Shown one piece after another: positions 17,352 to 26,809 of a stretch of 64,000 nucleotides of DNA (within the stretch, counting starts at the first letter, position 1; each line of letters begins with the position of its first letter). The notes under the pieces are model-generated. The model ran no database searches. It saw only the letters and a list, made by a program, of their open reading frames with translations, and was not told the DNA's origin. A program made the position numbers and the translations under genes. Source of the stretch: Streptomyces lydicus (GTDB lineage: Bacteria > Actinomycetota > Actinomycetes > Streptomycetales > Streptomycetaceae); assembly GCF_004125265.1 (NCBI RefSeq), contig NZ_RDTE01000003.1, forward strand, positions 1,674,001-1,738,000. Direction: 5' to 3'.

Positions 17352-17795
17352 TCATCTGCGCTGCCTGGCAAGGCCGCGGGTGCGGGTGAGCAGCAGGAAG
17401 GCGGTGGCCAGGGCGGCGACGGCCTGCGCCAGGGCCGCCGGCTTCTTGTCGGCGCTCCAGCCCGGTTCGTACATGTCCGGCAGCGGTCCCGGCGCACCGA
17501 TGTCCACATAGGTGTAGAGGAGCAGCAGCGCGAGTCCGCCGGTCGCGACGAGCCAGGCGAAGGTGTCGGCGGCCGGCCGGCGCCAGACCAGCACGAGCAC
17601 GGCGGCGAGTGCGGCCAGCGCGGCCTCGATGCGGAAGAGCAGACCCTGGCTGATGGTCGCCGTGACCCCGTCGTAGCGGCCGGCGAGCCGGGCGTGGACA
17701 TAGGCGTCCAGTGCCAGGCCGGCCGCCGCCAGCAGCCGTGCCGTGCCGCGGGCGGCCGTCCGGCCGCGGTGCGACCGGGAGCTGTCTGGTGCCAC
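17352..17795 (-). CDS. Small integral membrane protein, unknown function
   Basis: 147 residues. GTG 17795 with GGAG 5 bases upstream is preferred to an upstream ATG at 17942 that would add 49 Arg-rich residues. Four hydrophobic helices, starting with GTARLLAAAGLALDAYVHARLAG; this opening and the LYTYVDIGAPGPLPDMYEP loop recall a conserved actinobacterial membrane group of unknown role. It is convergent with the transpeptidase and divergent from the metE leader. Confidence 0.65.
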   Translation of the reverse strand: MAPDSSRSHRGRTAARGTARLLAAAGLALDAYVHARLAGRYDGVTATISQGLLFRIEAALAALAAVLVLVWRRPAADTFAWLVATGGLALLLLYTYVDIGAPGPLPDMYEPGWSADKKPAALAQAVAALATAFLLLTRTRGLARQRR

Positions 17796-18144
17796 GGCTT
17801 CTCCAAGCCTCTCGGTGGACGGCCGTAGCCGAAGCAGCGGACGGTGAGCCGGGGGGGCTCCCACTGGGCCTCCGGTCCGGCCGGCCCGGTCCCGTCGGGC
17901 CGCACACACCTCAATAGACCGCAGACGCCGCCACCCGGCCATCCGGGCGGCGGCGTTCGGCGTACCGGGCGGGCAGGTGGGGGGGCGGACAGGTGAGGGG
18001 CGGACAGCCGGTTCCGTGCGCGGCGGGACGGTGGCGGCGGCAGTAGCCGGCCAGCGGATCTCGCTTGCCGGTCAGCGGATCTCCCTCGGGGAGACATCGC
18101 CGGGGAGCCATGCCCTAGGGTGGGCGGGCAACTGGTTCGCCCTG

Positions 18145-18322
18145 TCCGCCAGGCAGGTGCGTCGTAAGAGGGAACCCGGTGGAAGTCCGGGACTGCCCCG
18201 CAGCGGTGAGTGGGAACGACCGCCGTCATACGCACTGGGCCCGGCCGGGTCTGGGAAGCGACGGCCAGTAGATGTCCGCCCTTGGCGGATGTGCCCGCGA
18301 GTCCGAAGACCTGCCAGTGCCC
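18145..18322 (+). ncRNA. Cobalamin (B12) riboswitch
   Basis: The conserved core GGGAACCCGGTGGAAGTCCG starts at about 18170, followed by CTGCCCCGCAGCGGTGAG, and the B12 box (AGTCCGAAGACCTGCC) ends near 18315. GGCAGGT at 18152-18158 pairs with ACCTGCC at 18309-18315 to close the aptamer. It lies about 170 bp upstream of metE. By analogy with other actinobacteria it should switch metE off when B12 is present, so a B12-dependent MetH is expected elsewhere in the genome. Confidence 0.92.
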
Positions 18323-18489
18323 CCGTGCGACCGGTGCGCGGGGAGATCTCGGTGACCTCGAGGGCGGGTCGGCGGACATCAGACGGGTACGTCCGGCTTG
18401 TTGGCGCCGGGGCCCGTCCGGATCGCCGTTCCTTCGCGTCCTCGACCCGTCCCGGGGTCCATGGAGACATACTCGCGAAGGAGAGTTCC

Positions 18490-20814
18490 GTGACCAGCAC
18501 CTCCGCAGCCGCGGCAGCACGCGCCACCGTGCACGGCTACCCCCGTCAGGGGCCGAACCGTGAACTGAAGAAGGCCGTCGAAGGCTACTGGAAGGGCCGC
18601 GTCGGCGCCGACGCCCTGCGCGCCACCGCCGCCGAACTGCGCCGCGGCACGTGGCGGCAGCTCGCCGAGGCCGGTGTCCACGAGGTGCCGACCGGCGACT
18701 TCTCGTACTACGACCATGTGCTGGACACCAGCGTCATGGTCGGCGCCGTCCCTGACCGCCACCGCGCCGCCGTCGCCGACGACGCCCTCGACGGCTACTT
18801 CGCGATGGCGCGCGGCACACAGGAGGTGGCGCCGCTGGAGATGACCAAGTGGTTCGACACCAACTACCACTATCTGGTACCGGAGTTGGGGCCGGACACG
18901 GTCTTCGCCGCGGACTCCGCCAAGCAGGTCGCCGAGCTGACCGAGGCGCTGGGGCTCGGTCTGGCCGCCCGCCCGGTCCTCGTCGGGCCGGTCACCTATC
19001 TGCTGCTGGCCAAGCCCGCGCCCGGTGTGGCCGCCGGTTTCGACCCGCTGACGCTGCTCGACCGGCTGCTGCCCGTCTACGCCGCGGTCCTTGCCGACCT
19101 GCGGGCGGCCGGCGCCACCTGGGTGCAGCTGGACGAGCCGGCGCTGGTGCAGGACCGCTCCCCCGCCGTGCTGAACGCCACGGCCCGCGCCTACCGCGAC
19201 CTCGGCGCCCTCGTCGACCGCCCCCAGCTGCTGGTCGCCTCGTACTTCGACCGGCTGGGCGAGGCGCTGCCGGTACTGGCGAAGGCGCCCGTCGAGGGGC
19301 TGGCGCTGGACTTCACCGGCGCGGCGGCCGGCAACCTCGGGGAGCTGGCGGCGGTCGGCGGGCTGCCCGGCAAGCGGCTGGTCGCCGGTGTCGTCGACGG
19401 CCGCAATGTGTGGATCAACGACTTCGAGAAGTCGCTGGCCACGGTGGGCACGCTGCTCGGCCTGGCCGAGCGGGTCGATGTGTCGACCTCCTGCTCGCTG
19501 CTGCACGTCCCGCTGGACGCCGCCGCCGAGCGCGATATCGACCCGCAGATCGCCCGCTGGCTGGCCTTCGCCCGGCAGAAGACCGCGGAGGTCGTGACGC
19601 TGGCGCGCGGTCTGGCGAGGGGCACCGGCGCCATCGCCGCCGAACTCGCCGCCAACCGCGCCGACCTGGCCTCCCGTACGCACTCCGCCCTCACCCACGA
19701 CCCGGCCGTGCGTGCCCGGGCCGCGGCCGTCACCGACGCCGACGGCCGCCGTTCGCAGCCCTACGCCGAGCGGACCGCCGCCCAGCGCGCCCACCTCGGG
19801 CTGCCGCTGCTGCCGGCCACCACCATCGGCTCGTTCCCGCAGACCGCCGAACTGCGCACCGCCCGGGCCGACCTGCGGGCCGGGCGGATCGGCACCGCGG
19901 GCTACGAGGAGCGCATCGCGGCCGAGATCCGCGAGGTCCTGGCCTTCCAGGAGAAGGCCGGTCTCGATGTCCTGGTGCACGGTGAGCCGGAGCGCAACGA
20001 CATGGTGCAGTACTTCGCCGAACAGCTCACCGGCTACCTCGCCACCCGGCACGGCTGGGTGCAGTCCTACGGCACCCGCTACGTCCGCCCGCCGGTGCTG
20101 GCCGGGGACGTCTCCCGGCCAGGACCGATGACGGTCCGCTGGACGACCTACGCCCAGTCGCTCACCGACCGGCCCGTCAAGGGCATGCTCACCGGCCCGG
20201 TCACCATGCTCGCCTGGTCCTTCGTCCGCGACGACCAGCCACTGGGCGAGACCGCCCGGCAGGTGGCCCTCGCCCTGCGCGACGAGGTGCGCGACCTGGA
20301 GGCGGCGGGCACGTCGGTGATCCAGGTCGACGAGCCCGCGCTGCGCGAGACCCTGCCGCTGCGCACCGCAGGCCACGCCGGATACCTGGCCTGGGCCACC
20401 GAGGCGTTCCGCCTCACCACCGGCGGGGTCCGTCCGGACACCCAGATCCATACGCATATGTGCTACGCGGAGTTCGGCGACATCCTGCGGGCCATCGACG
20501 ATCTCGACGCCGATGTCATCAGCCTGGAGGCGGCCCGCTCCCATATGCAGGTCGCCGGGGAGCTCGCCACGGCGGGCTATCCGCGCGAGGTGGGTCCCGG
20601 TGTGTATGACATCCACTCGCCGCGCGTACCGGGGGTGGACGAGGCAACGGCCTTGCTGCGCAAGGGACTTGAGGCCATCCCGGCCGAACGGCTGTGGGTC
20701 AACCCGGACTGCGGCCTGAAGACCCGCGGCTGGCCCGAGGTGCGGGCCGCCCTGGAGAACCTGGTCGCCGCGGCCCGCGAGGTCCGCGGGAGCCTGCCCG
20801 GTACGGCTTCCTGA
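18490..20814 (+). CDS. metE: Cobalamin-independent methionine synthase
   Basis: 774 residues, GTG 18490 preceded by GAAGGAGA. It transfers a methyl group from 5-methyltetrahydropteroyltri-glutamate to homocysteine in the cytoplasm. Two barrel domains are present: N-terminal (about 1-370, beginning [19 protein letters not shown]) and C-terminal (about 430-774). The zinc site is complete: His656, Cys658, Glu680 and Cys741, with spacing identical to E. coli MetE (641, 643, 665, 726). Length is typical. The B12 riboswitch upstream shows control by cobalamin. A very strong terminator follows at 20823. Confidence 0.98.
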   Translation: MTSTSAAAAARATVHGYPRQGPNRELKKAVEGYWKGRVGADALRATAAELRRGTWRQLAEAGVHEVPTGDFSYYDHVLDTSVMVGAVPDRHRAAVADDALDGYFAMARGTQEVAPLEMTKWFDTNYHYLVPELGPDTVFAADSAKQVAELTEALGLGLAARPVLVGPVTYLLLAKPAPGVAAGFDPLTLLDRLLPVYAAVLADLRAAGATWVQLDEPALVQDRSPAVLNATARAYRDLGALVDRPQLLVASYFDRLGEALPVLAKAPVEGLALDFTGAAAGNLGELAAVGGLPGKRLVAGVVDGRNVWINDFEKSLATVGTLLGLAERVDVSTSCSLLHVPLDAAAERDIDPQIARWLAFARQKTAEVVTLARGLARGTGAIAAELAANRADLASRTHSALTHDPAVRARAAAVTDADGRRSQPYAERTAAQRAHLGLPLLPATTIGSFPQTAELRTARADLRAGRIGTAGYEERIAAEIREVLAFQEKAGLDVLVHGEPERNDMVQYFAEQLTGYLATRHGWVQSYGTRYVRPPVLAGDVSRPGPMTVRWTTYAQSLTDRPVKGMLTGPVTMLAWSFVRDDQPLGETARQVALALRDEVRDLEAAGTSVIQVDEPALRETLPLRTAGHAGYLAWATEAFRLTTGGVRPDTQIHTHMCYAEFGDILRAIDDLDADVISLEAARSHMQVAGELATAGYPREVGPGVYDIHSPRVPGVDEATALLRKGLEAIPAERLWVNPDCGLKTRGWPEVRAALENLVAAAREVRGSLPGTAS

Positions 20815-20822
20815 CGGCGGGC

Positions 20823-20862
20823 GGGCCGTGGCCGGCGCCCGTGCGGGTGCCGGCCACGGCCC
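20823..20862. terminator. Very strong terminator between metE and phospholipase gene
   Basis: An 18-bp stem (14 perfect outer pairs, GGGCCGTGGCCGGC at 20823-20836 with 20849-20862, plus four inner pairs including a G-U) with a GTGC loop. It can serve both convergent genes. Confidence 0.93.
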
Positions 20863-20964
20863 GGTCCTCATGGGCGCGGCGAGCACGCCTCCCGAGCCGC
20901 GAACGGGTGACGGGCAGCGGGCGGGGTGGACACAGTCCGCTGCCGCCGCCCGCCGCCCGTCCGC

Positions 20965-23022
20965 TCAGCCGGTGAGGATCGCCGGGTCGCTCACGCCCGG
21001 CTCGCCGTTCTCCACGTGGCCGGCGAACCGGCGCAGGAAGGCGCCGTCGGTGTCGGCCTTGACTGACAGGTCGTACCAGCGCTTGCTGGCGCGCAGGTCC
21101 ACCGGCTTCTTGACGGTGGCGCCCGCACGGACCGTGTAGGTCTCGCTCGCCCCGCCGTAGGCGTGGGTGACGGTGAGGTGGCAGTCGGTGCGGCCGTGGT
21201 TGGTCAGGGTGAGTTCGACGCGTCCCGCGGTCGCGTCGTGGCGGGCGGTCACCTCGGGTCCTGCCTTCTTGCCGTCACCCTTGAAGGTGCGCAGGAAGCC
21301 GTTCGGGCCGTACACCGTCAGGTCGTACGTGCCCTTGGAGTACTGGGTGTTCCAGGTGTCGGAGATCTTCTTGCCGGCCTCCGTGGTGTACGTCCAGGGG
21401 CCGTCGGTGCGGTTGCCGCCGGTGACGGTGAAGCAGACACCGGCCTTGTCGCCGCCGCTGAAGGTGAGCGTGTACCGCCCGGTGGAGGGGGTGGCACTCC
21501 CGTCGACGAGCGGCGCGTACGGCAGCGGACGCGAGGGTCGCGAGCCCGGCTCCTGCTTGGGCAGGACGGGGTTGGCCGGCGGCTTCGGCACATAGCTGTC
21601 GTGCCGGTCCTTGTCCGGCGGCCGGAAGCCGTCGGTGGCCGGGAGCGCGGCCGGCTTGGTGTTCTCCAGGCCGAAGTCGAAGGCGGAGGTCAGGTCGCCG
21701 CAGATGGCACGCCGCCACGGCGAGATGTTCGGCTCGTGCACACCGAAGCGGCGCTCCAGGAACCGGATGATGGAGGTGTGGTCGAAGACCTCGGAGCAGA
21801 CGTAACCGCCGGTGCTCCAGGGGGAGACCACGATCATCGGGACGCGCTGGCCGAGGCCGTAGGGGCCGGCGGCGTACTTGGCGTTGCCGCCGAAGTAGTC
21901 GAGCGAGGTGTCCACGGTCGACTTGCCCTCGTCGCCGGAGGCCGGCGGGAACGGCGGGAGGACGTGGTCGAAGTAGCCGTCGTTCTCGTCGTAGGTGACG
22001 AGCAGGGCGGTCTTGCTCCACACCTCGGGGTTGGAGGTGAGCGCGTCCAGCACCTGCGAGACGTACCAGGCGCCGTAGTTGGCGGGCCAGTTGGGGTGCT
22101 CGGAGAAGGCCTCGGGGGCGGCCACCCAGGAGACCTGCGGGAGCTTGCCGGCCTTCACATCGGCCTTGAGGCGGTCGAAGTAGCCGTCGCCCGCCTTGGC
22201 GTTGGTGCCGGTACGGGCCTTGTCGTAGAGCGGGTCGCCGGGCTTGGCGTTGCGGTACTGGTTGAAGAAGAGCAGCGAGTTGTCGCCGTAGTTGCCGCGG
22301 TAGGCGTCCTCGATCCAGCCCCACTTGCCGTTGGCGTCCAGGCCGTCACCGATGTCCTGGTAGAACTTCCAGGAGATCCCGGCCTTCTCCAGCCGCTCCG
22401 GGTACGTCGTCCAGCTGTAGCCCGCCTCCTCGTTGCCGAGGACGGGGCCGCCGCCCGAACCGTCGTTGCCGACGTGCCCCGTGTACATGTAGTAGCGGTT
22501 GGGGTCGGTCGCCCCGAGGAACGAGCAGTGGTACGAGTCGCAGATGGTGAACGCATCGGCGAGCGCGTAGTGGAACGGAATGTCCTTGCGCTGCAGGTGC
22601 GCCATCGTTCCGGTGGTCTTGGCGGCGATCCAGTTGTCGTACTTGCCGTTGTTCCGGGCCTTGTGGCCGCCGGCCCATTCGTGATCGAGGCCCTCGATGA
22701 ACTGCATGCCGAGGTTCTCGGCGTCCGGGTGGTAGGGCAGGACGTCCGTGGAGCCGTCCGGCTGGTGCCAGACGGACTTCCCGTTGTCCAGGATGAGCGG
22801 GCGCGGGTCGCCGAAGCCGCGTACGCCCTTCATCGAGCCGAAGTAGTGGTCGAAGGAACGGTTCTCCTGCATCAGGACGACGACGTGCTCGATGTCCTTG
22901 ATGGAGCCGGAGCGCCGTGCGGCGGGGATGGCCGCCGCACGGGCGATGCTGCCCGACAGGGCCGAGACGCCCGCGGTGGCGCCGGCTATCTGGAGGAAAC
23001 GGCGCCGATTCAGTTCAGCCAT
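20965..23022 (-). CDS. Phosphocholine-specific phospholipase C, Tat-exported
   Basis: 685 residues, ATG 23022. A twin-arginine signal (RRRFLQIAGATAGVSAL, residues 6-22) precedes a phosphoesterase domain (about 40-460) with the family motifs VVLMQENRSFDHYFG, GATDPNRYY, and TYDENDGYFDHV for metal binding. Two C-terminal beta domains (about 490-680) follow, as in Pseudomonas PlcN/PlcH and mycobacterial Plc enzymes. It is secreted folded and should hydrolyse phosphatidylcholine-type lipids. These genes are often phosphate-regulated, but I saw no clear PHO box upstream. It is a single gene. Confidence 0.95.
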   Translation of the reverse strand: MAELNRRRFLQIAGATAGVSALSGSIARAAAIPAARRSGSIKDIEHVVVLMQENRSFDHYFGSMKGVRGFGDPRPLILDNGKSVWHQPDGSTDVLPYHPDAENLGMQFIEGLDHEWAGGHKARNNGKYDNWIAAKTTGTMAHLQRKDIPFHYALADAFTICDSYHCSFLGATDPNRYYMYTGHVGNDGSGGGPVLGNEEAGYSWTTYPERLEKAGISWKFYQDIGDGLDANGKWGWIEDAYRGNYGDNSLLFFNQYRNAKPGDPLYDKARTGTNAKAGDGYFDRLKADVKAGKLPQVSWVAAPEAFSEHPNWPANYGAWYVSQVLDALTSNPEVWSKTALLVTYDENDGYFDHVLPPFPPASGDEGKSTVDTSLDYFGGNAKYAAGPYGLGQRVPMIVVSPWSTGGYVCSEVFDHTSIIRFLERRFGVHEPNISPWRRAICGDLTSAFDFGLENTKPAALPATDGFRPPDKDRHDSYVPKPPANPVLPKQEPGSRPSRPLPYAPLVDGSATPSTGRYTLTFSGGDKAGVCFTVTGGNRTDGPWTYTTEAGKKISDTWNTQYSKGTYDLTVYGPNGFLRTFKGDGKKAGPEVTARHDATAGRVELTLTNHGRTDCHLTVTHAYGGASETYTVRAGATVKKPVDLRASKRWYDLSVKADTDGAFLRRFAGHVENGEPGVSDPAILTG

Positions 23023-23714
23023 GACTTTGGGGACCTCATGTCGTGTGTGTGGGGGCGTTCGCGATATGGGGATCGATGCGGTGCGGTGGCACCGGGAGCT
23101 GTGAGGAAACCGGGTCTGCAGAGTGTTCCAAGAGGAACGGCGCCCGGGGAAGGGGGGGTGTCCCAGGTGTGACACATCGCCGTACGCGCGACGAACTCCC
23201 TGGTCGTGCGGGGCGGACCGGTATTCCGGAGGAATCCGGGCACGGCGGCGCGGTGGGCGGGGCGGTGGCGGGGCCCGGAGGCGAGAGGTGGGCAAGGCAC
23301 GGCGGCGCGTCCGCGCGTCCGCCGGGCGGCATCACGGCAGGGCAGCGCGGGGCGGCATCAGGGCAGGGCGACGCGGGGCGGGGCAACGCGGGGCGGGGCA
23401 ACGCGGGGTGGGTCAGGGCCTGGAGCGGGGCGATTCCTCAACTGCCGGGTCGGCAGGAGTGCGGGGCGGCGGGAGTGCGGGGCGGGCGGGAGCGCGGGTG
23501 TCGGGTCCGGGCAGCGCCGTACTCACGCAGCGCCGCGCCCGGGCGACCGTGGCTCCCGGGCGGCGGTGGCTCCCGGGCAGCGGTGAGGCGCGCCGCCCGT
23601 GGGTGGCCCGGCGGACGGTTGCCGGCCCGCTCGCGAGGCGTGACAGCGGTCGGCGTCAGCGCCTCGTCGGCGGGCCGGTGGCGGGCCGGGCGAGGAGGTG
23701 GGACCGGAGGTGCG
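23023..23714. other. Long intergenic region upstream of the phospholipase gene, with tandem repeats
   Basis: 692 bp without a credible gene. Three 15-bp tandem copies of ACGCGGGGCGGGGCA occupy 23371-23415 and related units precede them from about 23330. The promoter of the phospholipase gene must lie at the left end. The open frames crossing the region are by-products of high G+C. Confidence 0.6.
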
Positions 23715-24284
23715 TCAGACGACCAGCACCCCGGACGACGACGCCGGGGCGGCCTCGGCGGCGGCCGCGGCGGCGACCTCGGGTGCGGCCTCGGGTACGG
23801 GCTCGACGAGCGGTTCGACCGGTACCGCCGGAGGCACCGCCGGCTGCCCCTTCGCATCGGGCACGCTGCGCAGCGGAGTGCGGCTGGTCAGCCGGGATTT
23901 GCGGGTCGCCTCGACCCGGCGGGTGAACCAGATGACCTTGCCGTCCGGGGTGCCGCAGGTGCCCCAACTGTCGCTGAGCGCCGCCACGGTGGAGAGTCCG
24001 CCGCCGGCCGCGGAGCGCAGTCTCGGCAGCCGCGGACCCTCGTCGGCGACGGACGCGGTGAGGTGGCGGCCGCTCCAGCGGAGTTCGACGACGCACCGGG
24101 CGTCCGGGCCGATATGGCGATGGACGTTGGTCAGGAGTTCCGCCACTCCCCGGCACACGGGCGGGATATGCAGTTCGAGATCCCAGTACCGCAGGTGCGC
24201 GGCGAGGATCCGCCGGATCTGCGGCACACGCTCCGCCGAAGCATGCAGTTCGACCGTGTAGTGCCGGTCGCCGGGAAGTGTCAT
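23715..24284 (-). CDS. RsbW-like ATP-binding protein (anti-sigma-factor type)
   Basis: 189 residues. ATG 24284 has GAGGAG upstream; a longer in-frame start at 24387 has none. Residues about 10-125 form an HATPase_c_2 domain: VCRGVAELLTNVHRH is the N-box and VADEGPRLP with GGGLSTVAALSDSWG the G-boxes. The last 60 residues are an Ala/Pro/Glu-rich tail. Streptomyces encodes dozens of such ATPases that may pair with anti-anti-sigma factors and SpoIIE phosphatases such as the two in this window. Its partner is unknown. An A+T-rich stretch upstream (about 24340-24390) is probably the promoter. Confidence 0.88.
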   Translation of the reverse strand: MTLPGDRHYTVELHASAERVPQIRRILAAHLRYWDLELHIPPVCRGVAELLTNVHRHIGPDARCVVELRWSGRHLTASVADEGPRLPRLRSAAGGGLSTVAALSDSWGTCGTPDGKVIWFTRRVEATRKSRLTSRTPLRSVPDAKGQPAVPPAVPVEPLVEPVPEAAPEVAAAAAAEAAPASSSGVLVV

Positions 24285-24542
24285 GTCGTGGCTCCTCACC
24301 GCGAGGCTCACGCCCTTCACCTCGTTGGACCAACGAACCCCGAAACACGAAGAGTGAGCATTTATCATGTATGGGTCATTTGTCATGGTGACCCCACGGG
24401 GCGGGTTCCGCAACAGATCCTGGGCCGCCGGACCCCCGGACACGGCCCGCCCCGACCGGTCCGCAGCGGCCGCGGACCGGGCCTTCGTGGTGCACCGCGG
24501 TGACACCCTCCCGGCTTCCTCAGGGGTACGCCCCGCCCCCGT

Positions 24543-24926
24543 CTAGCGGGTCTCCAGCCGGAGCTCGACTTCCTTCTCCTGGTCACCGGCCGCCGTGCCG
24601 AGGACATGGACCGCGAACGCGGACTCCAGGCCCTTGCACAGCTCGTCGACGGCCCAGTAGCCGCCCTGGAGGCTGACCAGGACGGGGGCGGTCAGCCGGC
24701 GGGGCTCGGCCGCGGACTTGCGGTCGCTCACGTCGAAGGTCGAGGTCCACACGGTCGAGCCCGCCCCGGCGACCTCCTCGGGTACGTCGTCCGCCGCCCG
24801 GTCGGAGGTGAAGGAGGTGCGCAGTGCGCTGAAGACGGCATGCGCGTCCTGCGTCGCGCAGCTCTCCAGTTCCACCACCACCTCGGCCGATACATGCTGC
24901 GTGCCTGCCGGTTTCGCGCTGTTCAC
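24543..24926 (-). CDS. Conserved-looking cytoplasmic protein of unknown function
   Basis: 127 residues, GTG 24926 with GAGGAAGG upstream. No membrane segment or signal peptide. It alternates short strands and helices (SAEVVVELESC, LTAPVLVSLQGGYWAVDELCKGLESAF, EKEVELRLETR), compatible with a small alpha/beta fold with two cysteines. I do not recognise the family. It is on the same strand as the anti-sigma-like ATPase but about 250 bp upstream of it. Confidence 0.65.
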   Translation of the reverse strand: MNSAKPAGTQHVSAEVVVELESCATQDAHAVFSALRTSFTSDRAADDVPEEVAGAGSTVWTSTFDVSDRKSAAEPRRLTAPVLVSLQGGYWAVDELCKGLESAFAVHVLGTAAGDQEKEVELRLETR

Positions 24927-25211
24927 TGTGGGACCTTCCTCTGCGGCCGTCCTCCGGGAGCCGAACGCTTCCAGGCTCGCCCCACGGACCGGTGTGTGCG
25001 ACCGGAGACCCGCAGGCGAGCGAAGCCGGGGGCAAGGATCACCGGCCGGACGGCAGCGGGGGCGGAGGCCGGAATCCGGACACGCGCCGCTGAGCCGTCC
25101 GGACCCACATGGTTGCCACGGGCACCGGCCCGGACGGATCATCCGGTGGACGCCACACGCACGTACGGACGTACGGGATCACCGCACTCGGACGACGCGA
25201 GGAGAGCCACC

Positions 25212-26525
25212 GTGGGATCAGCCACCGTCGACGGCCACTGCGCACCGGGCTTCACCGGCGTACGGGACGCGTTCGAACGGAACTTCCGCGAGCACGGCGA
25301 TATCGGCGCGGCGGTCACGGTGACCGTGGAGGGCGAGGCGGTGGTCGACCTGTGGGGCGGCCATGCGGACGCCGCCGGGACCCGCGCCTGGGAGCACGAC
25401 ACCCTCGTGAACGTCTACTCGACGTCCAAGGGGATGACCGCACTGTGCGCCCATCTCCTCGCGGACCGTGGCGAGTTGGACATCGACGCGCCGGTGGTCC
25501 GGTACTGGCCCGAGTTCGGGCAGGCCGGCAAGCAGGACATCCCCGTCCGCTGGCTGCTCAGCCACCGCGCCGGTCTGATCGCACCCCGGGTGCCGCTCCC
25601 CGAGGGGTGCGCCTACGACTGGGACCGGGTGTGCGCCGCCCTGGCGGCGACCGAGCCGTGGTGGGAGCCGGGCACCGCGCAGGGCTACCACGCGGTGACC
25701 TTCGGATACCTGGTGGGCGAGGTCGTACGGCGGATCACCGGGCAGTCCCTCGGCATGTTCCTGCGCAGCGAGATCACCGGGCCGCTGGGCGCGCGGGTGT
25801 TCATCGGCACCCCCGCCCAGGAGCACGCCCGCTGTGCGGACATGGTCGGGCGGCTGGACGAGGCACGGATCACGGCGCAGTTTCCCGGCGTACCGAAGCC
25901 GCCGTTCCGCACGCTCGCGGACCATCCGCTCGCCGTGGTGATGCTGGCGCTGCTGTCCCTCCCCACCGGCGATGTCAACAGTGCCGCCTACCGGTCGGCC
26001 GAGATCCCGGCGGGCAATGCCCATGCCAGTGCCCACGGGCTGGCGACCGTGTACGGCGCGCTGGCGGGCGGCAAGCTCGTCGGGACCGGCACCCTGGAGG
26101 CGATGCGCCGGTCGCAGAGCCTGCCGGGCGAACGTGATCTGACGATCGACGCGCTCGCCCCCGCGGGCCATGAACACCACTGGGGCCTCGGCTACATGCT
26201 CAACCACCGGGGCCAGGCGGGCCCCAACCCCGGGGCGTTCGGACACGGTGGCGCGGGCGGCTCGTACGCCTTCGCGGATCCGGAAAACCGGCTGTCCTTC
26301 GCGTACACCATGAACAAGTACGGCGGTGGCACGACCGGCGACGACCCGCGCAACCGCGGCCTGGTCCGGGCGGTGTACCGGGCCTTGGCACAGACCCGGC
26401 GGCCGGGCGCCGGCCCGGAAATCCGTCCCCGATCCGGCCCCGCGAACCCCGATGCAGAGCGCAATAATGGGAAGTGCGGTATGCATCCGGCCCGGCGCGG
26501 GCGCGGCGGGCCCGAGAGGGCGTGA
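25212..26525 (+). CDS. Serine hydrolase of the beta-lactamase class C / family VIII esterase type
   Basis: 437 residues, GTG 25212 after GGAG. The active-site SxxK motif is STSKGM (about residues 75-80); a Tyr-containing motif (GYHAVTFGYL, about 160) and a late GHGGAGGS loop (about 345) complete a penicillin-binding-protein-like fold. There is no signal peptide, so it is probably a cytoplasmic esterase rather than a beta-lactamase. The last 45 residues are charged and poorly conserved-looking. Its stop overlaps the start of the next gene by one base (TGATG), so the two are co-translated. Confidence 0.88.
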   Translation: MGSATVDGHCAPGFTGVRDAFERNFREHGDIGAAVTVTVEGEAVVDLWGGHADAAGTRAWEHDTLVNVYSTSKGMTALCAHLLADRGELDIDAPVVRYWPEFGQAGKQDIPVRWLLSHRAGLIAPRVPLPEGCAYDWDRVCAALAATEPWWEPGTAQGYHAVTFGYLVGEVVRRITGQSLGMFLRSEITGPLGARVFIGTPAQEHARCADMVGRLDEARITAQFPGVPKPPFRTLADHPLAVVMLALLSLPTGDVNSAAYRSAEIPAGNAHASAHGLATVYGALAGGKLVGTGTLEAMRRSQSLPGERDLTIDALAPAGHEHHWGLGYMLNHRGQAGPNPGAFGHGGAGGSYAFADPENRLSFAYTMNKYGGGTTGDDPRNRGLVRAVYRALAQTRRPGAGPEIRPRSGPANPDAERNNGKCGMHPARRGRGGPERA

Positions 26526-26782
26526 TGACCATGGAACGGGACACCGAGACGGTTCACGAGGCCTATGCATTCGTCTGTCTGCACTGTGGACACGGCTGGG
26601 AGGAGGAGTACGAGATCCGGCACACCACGGATCTGGCCGGCCACCGCCGGGCCGACTACTTCGCCCGGGGCTCCCGGGTCCGCTCCCCGCTGACTCTGAC
26701 CGACTGCCCGTCGTGCAATCTCGGCCCGATCCGCATCCTGCGCCCCGGCCGGGTCAACTCGACCCGCCCCTACCTCGCCTGA
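26525..26782 (+). CDS. Small zinc-ribbon protein
   Basis: 85 residues, ATG 26525 overlapping the upstream stop, GAGAGGG 7 bases before it. Cysteine pairs CLHCGHGW (about residue 20) and CPSCNLGPI (about 64) form a zinc ribbon; between them is EEEYEIRHTTDLAG. No membrane segment. It resembles small actinobacterial zinc-ribbon proteins of unknown role. Translational coupling to the serine hydrolase may reflect joint function or only promoter sharing. Confidence 0.75.
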   Translation: MTMERDTETVHEAYAFVCLHCGHGWEEEYEIRHTTDLAGHRRADYFARGSRVRSPLTLTDCPSCNLGPIRILRPGRVNSTRPYLA

Positions 26783-26809
26783 CTCCCCTCACCTCTAGCT
26801 GACGATCCG

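Noticed and set aside
17977..18489. N-terminal extension of MetE by 171 codons
   Set aside because: The stretch is the B12 riboswitch and leader; homologous MetE proteins begin at the GTG at 18490.
23023..23200. PHO boxes upstream of phospholipase C
   Set aside because: Searched for GTTCACC-type direct repeats because such genes are often phosphate-regulated; none was convincing.
23330..23415. CRISPR-like array
   Set aside because: The tandem units are 15 bp with no spacers; simple repeat, not CRISPR. No cas genes anywhere in the window.
24285..24387. Longer N-terminus for the RsbW-like ATPase
   Set aside because: The in-frame ATG at 24387 lacks a ribosome site and lies in an A+T-rich promoter-like stretch, while ATG 24284 has GAGGAG correctly spaced.
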